From assembly GCF_024679245.1 (NCBI RefSeq), contig NC_090175.1:55506449-55570448 (forward strand): 64,000 nt of DNA, in the 5' to 3' direction. Shown here in pieces: positions 21,632 through 33,464 of the stretch (its first letter is position 1; every line of letters starts with the position of its first letter). The position numbers were made by a program, and so were the translations under genes. Below the pieces are notes generated by a model, which did no database searches, was not told the DNA's origin, and was given only the letters and a program-made list of their open reading frames with translations. Source of the stretch: Pseudorasbora parva (Eukaryota; Chordata; Actinopteri; Cypriniformes; Gobionidae).

Positions 21632-22006
21632 TATCAGATATTTGTGTAAGGAATCAAGTGGGCCTTGAAGGATGATTCCTTTATTTTATTTGAACTGATA
21701 AGGATATCAGATATTTGTGTAAGGAATCAAGTGGGCCTTGAAGGATGATTCCTTTATTTTATTTGAACTGATAAGGATATCAGATATTTGTGTAAGGAAT
21801 CAAGTGGGCCTTGAAGGATGATTCTTTTATTTTATTTGAACTGATAAGGTTATCAGATATTCAACCCAAGTGGGCCTTGACGGATGGGTTTTTTTAATTT
21901 AACTTTATTTTATTTGAACTGATAAGGTTATCAGATATTCAACCCAAGTGGGCCTTGACGGATGGGTTTTTTTAATTTTATTTTATTTTAACTAATAAGG
22001 TTAACT
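21632..22006 (+). repeat. Five tandem hairpin units in the retroelement leader
   Basis: Units start at 21632, 21705, 21778, 21851 and 21929 (periods 73, 73, 73 and 78 bp). Each opens TATCAGATAT and closes CTGATA, a base stem. Units 1-3 carry the upper stem AAGGAATCA/TGATTCCTT (unit 3 has one C-to-T change giving a G-U pair). Units 4-5 carry AACCCA/TGGGTT instead. The enclosed loop is almost constant: AGTGGGCCTTGAAGGA or AGTGGGCCTTGACGGA. Both arms changed together while the loop stayed, which is what selection on RNA pairing would leave. Confidence 0.85.
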
Positions 22007-22094
22007 AATAACTAATCAGATATTGGCACTTGTCAAGAGGACTTTGTACCGGTGTGGGGAAGTGCAGCAGTAATTTTAAGTGAATTCCACTGTG

Positions 22095-22124
22095 TTAAAG
22101 GAAGTCCAGAAGTGGGTCCTTTAA
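22095..22124 (+). repeat. Further leader hairpin presenting AGTGGG
   Basis: TTAAAGGA (22095-22102) and TCCTTTAA (22117-22124) form a perfect 8-bp stem. The 14-base loop ends in GAAGTGGG, echoing the loop of the tandem units. A separate 7-bp hairpin, AGTGACC/GGTCACT, is at 22242-22263. Confidence 0.6.
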
Positions 22125-22937
22125 ATTTATTTTTTATAAAGTAAAATTTGAACAGAAAGGATGGTTCTGAAAGAGACAGAACAGAATAGTGTATCTGTGT
22201 GGGATCCTGTGTCTTGTCTGACTGTGTCTGTGGGTAAAAATAGTGACCCCCTCCCTGGTCACTTGAGAACAGTGAATGAGAGAATGAGCCCTATAGGAAC
22301 GTAAATGTGAGGTATTGAAAATAAATAAAGGAAATTAGAATATTGTTTCAAAATATTAGTTCTGCAGAACACTGTAATACGATATATATATAAATAATAA
22401 TATATATATATTTTTGATAAATGTAATTAATTATTTTAATAGATGAATAAATAATAAGATTGCACGTGCTTAAAGTATTATATATTATATATAAAGATGT
22501 CTAAAAATGTCTATCTCTTTATCCCTGGGGGACAGTATGAGAAAGTACTCCAATGCAGAGAATTATGCTTGTGTTAAAATAACTTGTGCATTGAGCTGAG
22601 TGAGAGCGAGATTGGGTGACCAAGTTTAAAGAAAAGTTTCAACATTTATAGATAATTTGCAACAATCATAGGACCTTAGAGAATGGGACTTGGTGGTTCA
22701 AATTTAACCAAAAAAAGAATTCCTGTTGGTTGAGAAAAGTTTTATTTACCAAATTATTTTTATCCCAGAATGTGAATATAGAAGAATGAAAAGTATTTAG
22801 CTGTATCACACTTAGTATCAGTAGGATAGATTATTGTCTTTCTTTTCTGCATACTGCAACGAAGAACTTGCTTCACTAAAAATAGAATGAAGGAACTGCT
22901 GTTGTCAACCAGTGACATTTGATAACTAGGGAAGAAA

Positions 22938-23102
22938 ATGGTTAGAGAATGGAATTTAGAAAAAGAGCTGATTGCTCAGATACAACTGGATTTAGAAGAT
23001 ATAAAAGTTCAATCTGATTCATGCAGATCTCTGAGTGTTCAAATTTCAGATGGCTTCAATGACAGTGCCTTGACCACTGAAGCAACAAGTGGGGAAAGGT
23101 GA
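22938..23102 (+). pseudogene. Short open frame, possible eroded gag start
   Basis: ATG at 22938 opens 54 codons (MVREWNLEKELIAQIQLDLE...) ending in TGA at 23100-23102. Its distance from the PBS (about 1.6 kb) is where gag could start. Downstream, coding-looking stretches continue in shifting frames with many stops (for example 23089-23274). There is no recognised domain, so the gag label is only an inference from position. Confidence 0.3.
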
Positions 23103-26100
23103 AGACACGGCTGCAGAGAGAAGAAGAGAGTGGATGATGGGCTTTTTTCAGCTCCCTTCCTGGAAGGAGAAGATGACGCTTTCCAAAAGGTCAGCATGGA
23201 AAAAGACTGATTTAATGCAGGGAAAGGTGAAACTTTCACTTGAGGCTTTCCCGAGAACAGAGACAATATCCTGACATGCAAAACTTTGACAAGATTAGTC
23301 AAAAGCTAAAATGGAGAAGAGGCTGAGAAACGACAGAGCCTAAGTTCCACTCGACAACACCAGGACATCGCAACAGGCCTTTGAGTGACTTCAGGCTGAC
23401 GACACATGCAGAACAACAGCCGAGGAGCTTCAAAAAACTGATGATCTATACAGAATGAGTGACATCGATTCCCTGACGGGCGGCACAGGTGCGGCATCTA
23501 CAATGATCACTCTAGAGTCTGCTTCAAATTTGTTAGTTATGATATTCACTTAATTCATCTTGATAATTCACTGGTCTCATAGCAGTTCTTTGTATTCTCT
23601 GCTAAACTAACCTTCTCTGCTTTTTCAGTATAGGCACCAGTCCAGCCCTATGTCTGATGAAAAAAAAAGAGAAAAGAAAAACACAGTGCATTGACAGACA
23701 ATAGTGGGTGTTCAACTCACCTAATAGTTACAACTGAGGCTGGATTTGGTATAGTAAGGGCTAGAATGTTAAACATCTAGGGCTAAAAGCATAAAACTTT
23801 TATTCATTGGTTAAGAAAATATAGACACGAGATGTCTCACAGAAAAATATGGTAGGTAAACTGAATGTTGGTCACTCCATCTTGTTTAATAAAATTTAAC
23901 TTTAACTAGAGCTGGATTAAATAATAATAACTCCAAAGTCAAAAACATGAAGTCAGAATGCTGTCATCAGTGGGATAACGAGATAAAAATATTATTGGCC
24001 AAGGATCCATGATAATGAAGAGATCTCCAATATCATTCTTAAAGAAGCTCATGAGCAACAACAAAAAGAAAATTACAAACTTAAAATGAGACGAACAAAT
24101 TATTAAATGCACTTGAGAAATTACAATGGACTGTCTCAACTGCACCATAACTAGGTCTACTATCTATTAGACTTCATGAGAAAAAGAAAGGTTCATGTAC
24201 AGGGAATGCTACAGTGCCATGTTCAGACCTTGTGGCATTCCTGGTGTTCCTCAATTAGAGCACAACCTGTTGAAGCAGAAACAAAATACATGATGGGGGT
24301 GTGAGTGATGGCCATGGAGTGTGAGTGGGTGATTGACAGAGAGTGTCTGAAGAGACACTAAGGCAAAAATATATTTTGCCAAAACAGCTGTATTTAAATT
24401 TAGTATGTGGGCCCACAGGGCAAATTTTGCCCGATAAAACAATGACCATGGATGAATTTGGTTAAGCTTCCTGGTCAATACTTTTGTGGTAAAAAAGAGG
24501 GAAAAATATTGCCACATTTGCGCAGCGCATAACATATCTACATTTATTTTCAGCATATCGCTATGGAGCTGGCGGAGCGGATTCAAAAGTGTAATATCAT
24601 GTAACTGTTAACTTGAGCAAAGTGGGTTGAGTGCTTTCCATATGCATCAGAAATTAGGAAAGGATAATGAGACACAAAACAATGAAATAACTGAGTTGAA
24701 TTGGCTAATTGTAAATAATACATTTGAAACTCTTTGGGGAAAAATGGTATAAGACAAAAATGATTATGAATAGGGGTTTAAACCCTGCTAGTGATGTAAG
24801 TTGAGAGCCCTAAAAGGGGACAGGACAGCGCTCAGCCTCACAAAAGCTTTTCACAGGAACAGTGGGACAGACGAGCAGATGATTATTATATGTTGTTGTC
24901 ACTAACAAGAAAAGGTTTAGTCTCAATTATAGGTGACAGGAGCTCAATTCCAGGAAGGATTCCAGTATGATCCAACAAAAAGAACCAGTGAATGCGCATT
25001 GTGATCTCATAAGAAGAGTGTGCATTGACCAACAGAGGACACTTGAGTCCATGCTTCTCATCTTAAAATACATCAACCAGCTTCAGCATTCCCACATACC
25101 ATGAAGTAGGGGACACAAGAGCGTACTAGTGACGTCTCTCCCTTACCAACGAGGGAAAGCCCATTGCAACGGCTCGCAAAGAGTCACCCTGGTGAAGAGT
25201 TGCTCACAGAATGATCATCCTCTCAACAAATGGAAAAAGGGGATAGGCTTGACCAGAGATGCACAATGAAGGTTGCAGAGTGTTGAAAGCTCATAAGGAG
25301 CTATGCAAGGCAGAAGAATCAACCCAGAATTTCAAATGTTATGCTTTAGATCACAACAGACGTATTAACAATTTTAAAACCCCAGTAAAATAAGAACTGA
25401 TTAAAAAACAAGAGATAAAACTGCAAAACTGTAGGGGAGCAGATAATGAAAAATAAGACGGGAAAAAAAGGTTGAGATGCAAAAATACTTGTAAGAGCCC
25501 CATAACTTCAAAGAATAAGAAAAAAATAAATAAATATTATTACTACTAATAATAATAGTAATACAGAAGAAGAAAAACGTAAAATGCAAACTATATCACT
25601 ACCGTAGATAAAAGATTGAAGTTTAGACAATAGTAGTTGCAGATATCTTTGGACTTGTGGTAAAGAATGACTTCTAGCCTCTTTGCCACTAAGAAATGAG
25701 CGCTAGAGTACGGCTAATTAAAGCATTGTCAATGAGAATCAGAACAACTTATAAATGCTTACAAAGGTAGAACTAAAAGAGCTTATGAACAAGATCCTAA
25801 TATAAAATAGATGACTCCAGAAGTATACCGAATAAATTTCAGTCTAAAGTTAAAACAAAGTTTGAATTAGGACTATAGGTATTACCACGAATGTCAATTT
25901 CAATTCAAAAGCTTGATAGCTTGATTTAGTAAGACACTATGATACAACTAATTTGAATATTTATCAAGTAGTGCTTACAGAACCACAACCTAATTTAATA
26001 AAAAGTAGGCTATTAGAAGGCAACAAAAGAGGGCCAAAAAAGATATTTGCCATTCAGATAAAGAATTGTTGCAGCAACTCTTTTAAACATTCTTCGATGT

Positions 26101-27577
26101 GCATAGTTTGTGACATCTAAGAATGTTGAGGGGGGAATAAGATATTAGATGATAAGGAAAGATTAATGGATATTTATAAGCAATGTAAGAAAATTTCCAG
26201 TCTGAACTGTGAACATTTGTGCCAAAATATCGAACAAAAGCACTAAAAGCGATAAGTAATTGATTAATGAGCAAACACTTAAATTACACACAAGGGAGTT
26301 TTATAATTATGTGTCTACTTCTAATCAAGTTTTAGAGTTTTGTTAGTAGTAAAAAGGAAGAAATGATTGCTTCATGAGCAGCTTGAACTGAGCCACTAAA
26401 GCAATCAGTCAGACTGCATTAAACTTAAGTTAAAATTATATTTATTGTTAGTTTTTGTAATAAACAGACAAGAATTTAAACAATCTAACAAAGAACTAAG
26501 TGTATTGTGATAGCAAATATACAACAATATTCTGATCATTCATCATCTAAAAATGATTTTGACTAAAAGATTGATTCTTCAGATTAAGGAATTAATAAGA
26601 CTTTATAAAAATAGGAATTGATCAAAAAATAAGAAAGATAGTTTACCTTGGTTTAACCAACAATTATATGGATCAAGCAAAATAACAACAGAAAATGGCT
26701 AATTTATATTTACTATAGTCAGGAGATTTAGAGATGATGCTTTATCTGTGCTATAGAAGAACAATTACATGAAACAAATAGAATGACAAGGCAAAATAGG
26801 CAAGCCCTTAGTTGATTATTGATTATTGGCAGACAAAGTTATAAGTAAGTTAAACAAGAGGCGTAAGAGCAGAAGTTAAAGAAAACTGGTTTAATTCTAA
26901 AGTTTGAAGAGTGATTTGCTAAATAAGGGATGTCTTTAAAAGTTGCAATATCAAGATTGTTCTGTATCAACATGGTTATTGTTCTGCTGTGAAATTTTCA
27001 TGTTAATATCGCTAATTGTCAAAGCCATGGTTAAGCACATGGAAATGCTAAAAGGTTAAGATAATGAGAAAACAATTAAGAGGGCAAACAAAGTATGTTA
27101 AGATTGGTCTGACAAATCAAATTGAAATGTACAAACATCTGATGGAGATTTAAGTATATCTAATGAGGGCAAAAAAGACGAATATGAGAACAATGTCTGG
27201 GTTAAGGATGTCTACATTCCAAAAATAACTTGTATTAGTATTATGCATTGATATACTCTATATAATTGTGAAAATAACTTACAAGGCTGAGCCAATTGTA
27301 TGATAATGCTTACAACAATGGTCTAGTTTTAAAGGGAGCAAAAGAATCTTTTACTCTTTTTGGAAAAAGAAAAAAATACACCTAAGAAAGAAAGAAAAAT
27401 GTCTGAAAAGAGATGTTTGGTTCTGATGCTCATCCAGAGTGTGGTTGCATAATCTGGTCTTTGGCAATGAAGAGTGAGTGACTTAATTTAAGTCATAAGG
27501 TAGCATAACTAAGGAAGCTAGATTTTGAAGCTACACGTCTGGAAGAAAGATACAAAATTGAGGCTTAGGTAAGCCCC
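23103..27577. other. Non-coding interior of the retroelement
   Basis: About 4.5 kb of AT-rich sequence with frequent stops in all frames. Minus-strand open frames of 60-111 codons (for example 24251-24586) match nothing I know and run against the element's direction. No YxDD, protease, integrase or envelope motif was seen in any frame. Confidence 0.6.
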
Positions 27578-27588
27578 AGAGGGGGGAA
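27578..27588 (+). other. Polypurine tract
   Basis: AGAGGGGGGAA lies directly before the TG of the right LTR, the expected plus-strand primer position in an LTR retroelement. Confidence 0.85.
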
Positions 27589-27972
27589 TGTAGAAGATTT
27601 TTATTATTGAATTTAATGTAAAATAAGCTGTATACAAGACACTATTAGTTATTGGCTGTTTGCTGAGGTTGTGTTTGCCCTGTTTTAAGTTCTTGGGGAC
27701 CTTGACAACGTGCTTGAAAATGACATGTAGAAGGTGCATGATGGACAGAAAAAGAACTGGGAATGCTGTGACATATGAGCCAGGAAACCAACTGGAAAAC
27801 TAGCTGAAGGTTGTGACCATTTTGGGAAAGCAGCTGGGTATATATGCTAGGTAAACCAAAGAACTGGAGTTGTCTCCTGCAGGGGAAACTCGGCTTTGTT
27901 AATTTGAATAAAGTCTTTCTGAAATCAAATGATCTTTGGGAAATGGTTTTTGCAAGAAGAAAATTTCCAACA
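27589..27972 (+). repeat. Right LTR of the 7-kb retroelement
   Basis: 384 bp, starting TGTAGAAGATT and ending TTTCCAACA, followed by the target duplication AAGC at 27973-27976. It is nearly identical to the left LTR. Confidence 0.9.
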
Positions 27973-29479
27973 AAGCCCAGCGCCCATTGACTTCAATGGG
28001 GCTGCTTTGAACGGTTTTTTTCAGCGCTTCGAAACTAGACGGTCATTGGATAAACGCTGCGATAATGTCCCGCCCACGGACGCTCAGCGTCTCTGGGAGT
28101 GAATGGGGAGTGGGCTGGCCCGGACTCCGAGCTTCTGCGTGTTGATTGGAGGGTCTGCATCTCCTTTTGACTGACAGCGATTCTGTACTATAAGGAATCA
28201 CTGAAGCTATTCGCGCTCAGTCCCATCGCGAATTTCTCAAGTTCAGTCGAAATAAAAACTGCTGCAACCTATTTCTTTGATATTTGCTTGGCGAAATTGC
28301 TTCATTTACATCATACATTTCACACAATTATACACCACATTCCTTGTTTCAGTTTTACAGAGTTTAATATTTTTTTAGATCGTTCATTCATTCACAGGGT
28401 AAAAGACCATTTTCTTGAAAAGGAACGTAGGGCAGAATTTACTTTTAAATAAATAAGACAATTGGCCGAAAATGAGCTTCCCCTCTCTGACAGACCAGTA
28501 ACTTAGCCGCCACTGATCGCACTACACTAAAGCAATCTGCATAATCCTATTCAACATTTCACGCTGGTCTCGGGATGGATAACGGAAATCATTTGAACAT
28601 GCAAGTGATTTTATAGCATTTCGTAATAACAGTTACAGGAGATATGAGCTCATACGACACACACACACACACACGCCTGTCACTTAGTCACGCTCGCACA
28701 TTACACATTAAGTTTCCTTAAACAGTCAAATACACAGAGTTATGTACAAATGTCCGTCTTTAGTGAGTAAGTTATTCACATAAACACAGGCGGTTGTGTC
28801 TAACGGGAATATAAATAGTGCAATAGTACGCGTGCAAATATAATGAGATCTAAATGTCATTGGTTGAAACGAACGCTGGAGATTGTGATATCCGATCTTA
28901 TGTTAGGCTGTGTGTGTGCGTTGATCAGTGTTAAAAGAAAATAAATGTCTAAATGAGATGGTTTGAATGATTCACTGACCTGTCGATCTCTTCAGAAGTC
29001 TTAAAGTCAGAATAGTGACAGATATGCTTCTTGGCTAGGTTTGATGGTTCTTCATCAGTTTTATAAGCAAAGTCATTACAAATGTCACTTCTACTCCTCT
29101 CTTTATTAATTCGTTTTGGGCATCTTGAGTGAGATTCAACTGCTTTATCCATTTTGTTCGTCTATGTTGTTGTCACATTTGCCGGTTGTTTCGGGTCAGT
29201 TTGGGTAGCGCGCTGCCATCTAGCGGTGAACTTCGGAAAAGCAGCATATACCGAAATGTGCCAAATCATGATATCGTACCGTTTTAAATAAAATATATAC
29301 CGGTATTTTTCCAGTACCGGTATATCGCGCATCCCTAGTGTGTGTGCGCGCGCAGTTAGCGCTTATATCGACCAATCGTGCAGGCAATATAAAACAAAAA
29401 TTATAGTCCAATCAAACGCTGGTGGATGAGAAATAAATCATTATGTTTGCTTGATAAAGACGTTTATGAACCCTGTGAT

Positions 29480-30006
29480 CGAGAGAATCATTCCTCCATC
29501 ATGTGAACTGAACTGGAGCTTAAGCTCATTAAATATGCAAATATTATCCAATCCTAGCCGTGGGCTTTACTTCAAAGTCTACATCGAGTCACGCCCATCA
29601 AAACCCAGCGTTCAGGAGAGAGCCTCAAAACCAGTGTAGAAAATAGCCTATAACTTATTAGATAGTTTTTGAATGTAAAAACCACACAAACGTCATTAGT
29701 TAACCTCAGACAACAGTATAAAAAAATAAAAAAGCCAGTTCATGACACATTTAGGTCCCGGTTTCCAACTATTGGTGTAACTGTATTTAAATAGGGAAAA
29801 CGTGGAGGTGTTTGGTCGCTTCTAACTTGATCTCTGTTTGGTGCCATAGTGAATGAACTGGGCTTAGTGGGCTAAGCTAAATGCTATCAGATCATCACCG
29901 CGCATCAGAGCGATTAAGAGCACACACTCAGACGAGAGAGGTGTGTATCAACTCGTTTTAGTTAAGGGAATAACAGTTTAATATGAAAAAGCGGTGAAGT
30001 ATCCCT
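29480..30006. mobile_element. Right part of a TTAA-type DNA transposon
   Basis: It ends GGTGAAGTATCCCT at 30006, followed by TTAA (30007-30010). Reverse-complemented this is AGGGATACTTCACC, close to the left terminus AGGGGTACTTCAGC at 38251. No left end was found, so the copy is truncated or broken by the nest upstream; the left boundary given is approximate. Confidence 0.5.
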
Positions 30007-30128
30007 TTAAAACGGTGACGTGTATGGTATCAGAGAAATTCTCTCAAATATAATGTCCTCGTATGTAGAAAGTGGCACCCAGGAGAATAATAACTGAAAA
30101 TGTTAAAATGCCAATGATTAGTATACAG

Positions 30129-31932
30129 CAGGGATTCCCAAAGTGTGGTGCCACAAGGGGGTGCGCGAGAGGAAAAATGTAATGGCGGTCTTTTTTTTTT
30201 AAATGTGAGTTTCCATACAATAAAAAAAAAAGACAAGGTGATCGCGGAAGATTTGGTTTCAAAGTAAAATGTAAAAGTGCCTATTTAAGTGAATTTGTAA
30301 TTGTGTGTTGTTGCGTTTTTCTTCAAGAATAATAGGCTAATGAACCCACTGTTCAAGCAACCCGCCCCCGAATCGGTGCTAATTCTAAACCGAAACAAAC
30401 ATCTGCAAGGCCTCACAGAGTGCGCACTTACTGACGAGCTGTCATTCAAAGTGTGCGCGCACTGGCGCGGTTTCAGTTCATGCATATGGAAGCTTAACTT
30501 TTATAGGAATTAATTGAAAGTATTCGCTTTGCTCCGCTCCGTTATTAATACCGGAGCAGCCGTGTGCATCTGTTCCTTTCGGTTAGATAGAATGTGTGAT
30601 TTAAACAGTCGGTGCTACCGGTGTAAACACACGTTGATTAACCGTGGGAAAATTTCCACAAGTCACATCTCTATAGCCCCTTTCACACTGCACGTCGGAC
30701 CCGCAATATTCCCGGAACATTGCCGGGTCGCCTTCTGTGTGAAAGCAACCACGTCCCGGGATTGATTACCGAATTCGACCCGGGTTGGGGACCCAGTAAC
30801 ATTGCGGGATTTGACCCGGGACGAGCGCTGTGTGAACAAAAGCCGAAACTAATGCCGCAACGTGTACGTAGTTATCGTGCGACTCATAGAGCTTGTTTTT
30901 TCAATAATACAACCCTGCAGTGCCAGAAGAGCTCGTCGGTGTTTTAAACGCAGAGAGCGTTCGAATACAAAAGAAATTAAAATTAAACAAGCAGAAATGT
31001 GTGCAAACTGGACAAAAAGTCGAGACCACGGAGCTCCTTACTATCCGCGCTGAAGCGGAGATCGCTCGCCGTTATACGTCACATCAGGATGTCACGTGTC
31101 AACTCGACCCGGGACCGTTAAGCGTTGTGTGTGAAAGCGCACATATTACGGCATTTCACTGGCAGTGTGAATGGACCAAATCTAGCGGCCCGGGAACAAA
31201 TGCCGGGTCGCATTATCCGTGTATTTGCCGGAATCGCAGTGTGAAAGGGGCTTATGTGTGCCAACTCGTTCATTCATTCCAAACGTATATATATGCTTAA
31301 CTGGCTGAAATCTGGGAAACTGTCAAGTGGGACAGTTAGTGACGAAGGAGGAGAGGGACCAAGAGAGAGTGAGGATTTGGAGGCAAAAGAGACGGAGAGA
31401 ATAGTGAAACATTTTATGTTTGATGTTGCACTTGAAAAGTTTCAGATTGATCCTTGTGGTTATTTATTTTATCTATATCGGACCTTATTCTCTTTAATGT
31501 TGTGGATCGTTTTCGTTTGTAACTTCATTGCAATTTAATTCAATGTAGGCCTACTGTCATTCTAATTTCCATAACCGTTGTGTTATGATGATGATGGTGA
31601 TGCTAGCTCCACAGTCATTGGATAGGCCTAGCGGCCTATTGCTGCAATGTTTCTTTTATGCGGCTGAAAATAAACGACCTTTCTGTTACTGAGCCTGTGT
31701 CTGTCACATCCTCTTAAAAGAGGAAGCTTGTGCGTAGCTTTGTTGCATTATATAGAAACTTTTTTTGATGTTGTTATTGTCATTCATGTTCTGGTTATTT
31801 GCCCACGATTAAACATGAGTCTCTATATGGCGATAAAACAGGGAGTGTTTTATTGGAGCAATTTTGGAGTGGGTATTGGGGGTGTGCAAACCCGTTCGGG
31901 ACATAGAAGGTAAAAAAGTTTGGGAACCGCTG
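30129..31932. mobile_element. hAT transposon, target duplication GTATACAG
   Basis: The left end is CAGGGATTCCCAAAGTG; the right end reverse-complements to CAGCGGTTCCCAAACTTT. GTATACAG flanks both sides (30121-30128 and 31933-31940). A + strand frame beginning at MLNWLKSGKLSSG (31291) resembles the N-terminus of ZBED/FAM200-like hAT transposases but breaks off after about 80 codons. A separate MITE has inserted at 30675-31252. It is non-autonomous. Confidence 0.8.
30675..31252. mobile_element. Nested MITE, AGCCCCTTTCACACTG ends
   Basis: Perfect 16-bp inverted termini AGCCCCTTTCACACTG. TAT lies on both sides (30672-30674 and 31253-31255). The interior is rich in CCCGGG, GACCCGGG and GCCGGGTCG blocks. 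A 3-bp duplication suggests a PIF/Harbinger-type mobiliser, although TAT differs from the usual TWA. Confidence 0.8.
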
Positions 31933-32544
31933 GTATACAGTAATACATGTTTCTAACCAACTGTAGTAGAATCAAGATTGCAAGCGAGATAAAATTGTGG
32001 CATTACTTTATCAAAGAACCACACAGCTATATAAAATATACATTTGTACCATGAAAAATATACATTCTGCACACAATGATTGTGAAATCATATGGGAAAC
32101 TCCAGTGAAATAGCAAACTATGCAGAAAACTTCTAGCAGAACAGGCTTAACAGGTTTTAGTAAACTTTGGTAAATGAAAGACAATACTGTACTTCAGATG
32201 ACATCTTTTAACATGTTCTCTCTCAACTCATCACATATTTACACTTGGTCAGGACCCCTTAAAGCGTCATTATTTGACACGCATTCAGTTCAGTTCAGAG
32301 TTTGTTCAGAAAAAAAGACACATTTAATTATTTGCCTTTGTAAAAAGCAGACATGATTTTATAAATATTTATATGCTACTTTTATATTTTGGAGTAACTA
32401 ACCTCACTCCTACCCTAAACCTACCTACTTCTCAACAATATAAAACACATAACAGGCTAATTAAAGTAGTTTAAAAAAACGGACCAAAAACAGTATACAA
32501 GTATTAATGTTGCGTATCAAGATATTTTACTTTATAAATATTAA

Positions 32545-33456
32545 AGGGTTAGTTCACCCAAAAATGAAAATGATTTCATTAATTCCTCTCCCTCGTGTCG
32601 TTGGACACCCGTAAGACCTTCGTACATCTTCAGAACACAAATGAAGATATTTTAGTGTAAAGCTGAGAAAGGCTTCAGATAGGCCTCCATTGGCATTCAG
32701 TACATTCCCACTCACAAGAGCCATAAAGGCACTAAACACATCGATACCAAGCCCATCTCACTACAGCGGCTGGACAATAATTGTACCAAGCGGCGAGAAC
32801 AATTTTTGTGCGCAAAAAAATCAAAATAATACGGTGGCCGAGACAGCTCAACACGCTGCAAATGAAGAAAGCACCAGCAAATAAAGAAAACATCTTCATC
32901 AGTTTGACAACACGCGCGCTGCAAAAGTTCACAACACATGCAAATACAAAAACTGACCTGAAAGGTGAGTTTTTTTTGTTTACTTTTATGATTGTATAAT
33001 TGCTTTGTCATTTGGATATTGTTGGCCTAAATATATTGTTACACTGTATAAAAAAGACCATGCAATCATACATTTAGGATGTTTAAATAAACAAAACAAA
33101 AAAACTCACCTTTCAGCTGGTCAGTGACAACAACACTGGCGACAGGCGAGTAAACAATAAGCAGGTCCCGTAGGGGTTCGTCACTCAAAGGAGTCCCCTT
33201 ATAACATTTCCGTTGTGGTCTGTTATTTGCAGCGCGTTTTTGTATTTGCATGTGTTGTGAACATTTGCAGCGCGCGTGTTGTCAAACTGATGAAGATGTT
33301 TTCTTTATTTGCTGGTGCTTTTCATTTGCTGCGTGTTGAGCTGTCTCGGCCACCGTAAAATAATGACTTCATTTGCCAAGATATTGTCTTCCGTGTAGGT
33401 CTCGGACGTGAACTCACACGATAGCGGCCATTTTCATTTTTGGGTGAACTAACCCT
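32545..33456. mobile_element. TTAA-type DNA transposon, AGGGTTAGTTCACCC ends
   Basis: Inverted termini of about 27 bp begin AGGGTTAGTTCACCCAAAAA. TTAA is immediately outside both ends (32541-32544 and 33457-33460). There is no transposase frame. Its middle was split by the MITE at 32831-33356. This end sequence is very common in fish genomes from memory. Confidence 0.85.
32831..33356. mobile_element. Nested palindromic MITE, target duplication AAAATAAT
   Basis: The ends are ACGGTGGCCGAGACAGCTC and its complement, and the arms are similar for about 145 bp. AAAATAAT flanks both sides (32823-32830 and 33357-33364). The right arm holds an extra block of about 120 bp (33117-33235) absent from the left. 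An 8-bp duplication suggests hAT, but the terminal sequence is atypical. Confidence 0.8.
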
Positions 33457-33464
33457 TTAATAGT

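Larger units (their letters stand above)
20970..27972 (+). mobile_element. Young, apparently non-coding LTR retroelement (7.0 kb)
   Basis: Two 384-bp LTRs bound a 6.2-kb interior. AAGC is duplicated on both sides (20966-20969 and 27973-27976); a 4-bp duplication is typical of gammaretrovirus-like elements. A primer binding site follows the left LTR and a polypurine tract precedes the right LTR, so orientation is plus. The LTRs differ at two positions by eye, implying recent insertion, yet the longest interior open frame is about 110 codons and I recognise no gag, pol or env block. It therefore looks like a non-autonomous (LARD-like) derivative copied by another element's proteins. A heavily eroded parental gag may persist from 22938. 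No reconstruction was attempted. Confidence 0.85.
20749..28515. mobile_element. Middle hAT transposon of the nest, target duplication ATCGCACT
   Basis: The left end is CAGTGGCGATTTC; the right end reverse-complements to CAGTGGCGGCTAAG. ATCGCACT flanks both sides (20741-20748 and 28516-28523). It is about 760 bp when the LTR retroelement inside is removed. No transposase frame is visible. It inserted into the outer hAT and was later hit by the retroelement. Confidence 0.85.
20446..29337. mobile_element. Outer hAT transposon of a three-level nest, target duplication GTGTGTGT
   Basis: The left end is TAGGGATGGCTCGATACC; the right end reverse-complements to TAGGGATGCGCGATATACC. GTGTGTGT lies on both sides (20438-20445 and 29338-29345), fitting the 8-bp hAT duplication, though the repeat context weakens it. 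Without the inner insertions the element is about 1.1 kb. On the minus strand, 28949-29152 encodes a short frame starting MDKAVESH that ends at a possible splice donor (GACAGGTCAGTG). It looks like the start of a hAT transposase with a degenerate BED-finger, so this is a non-autonomous derivative. Confidence 0.75.

Noticed and set aside
24251..24586. 111-codon minus-strand ORF inside the LTR element as an antisense gene
   Set aside because: No domain recognised, similar in length to chance ORFs nearby, and no conserved start or splice context.
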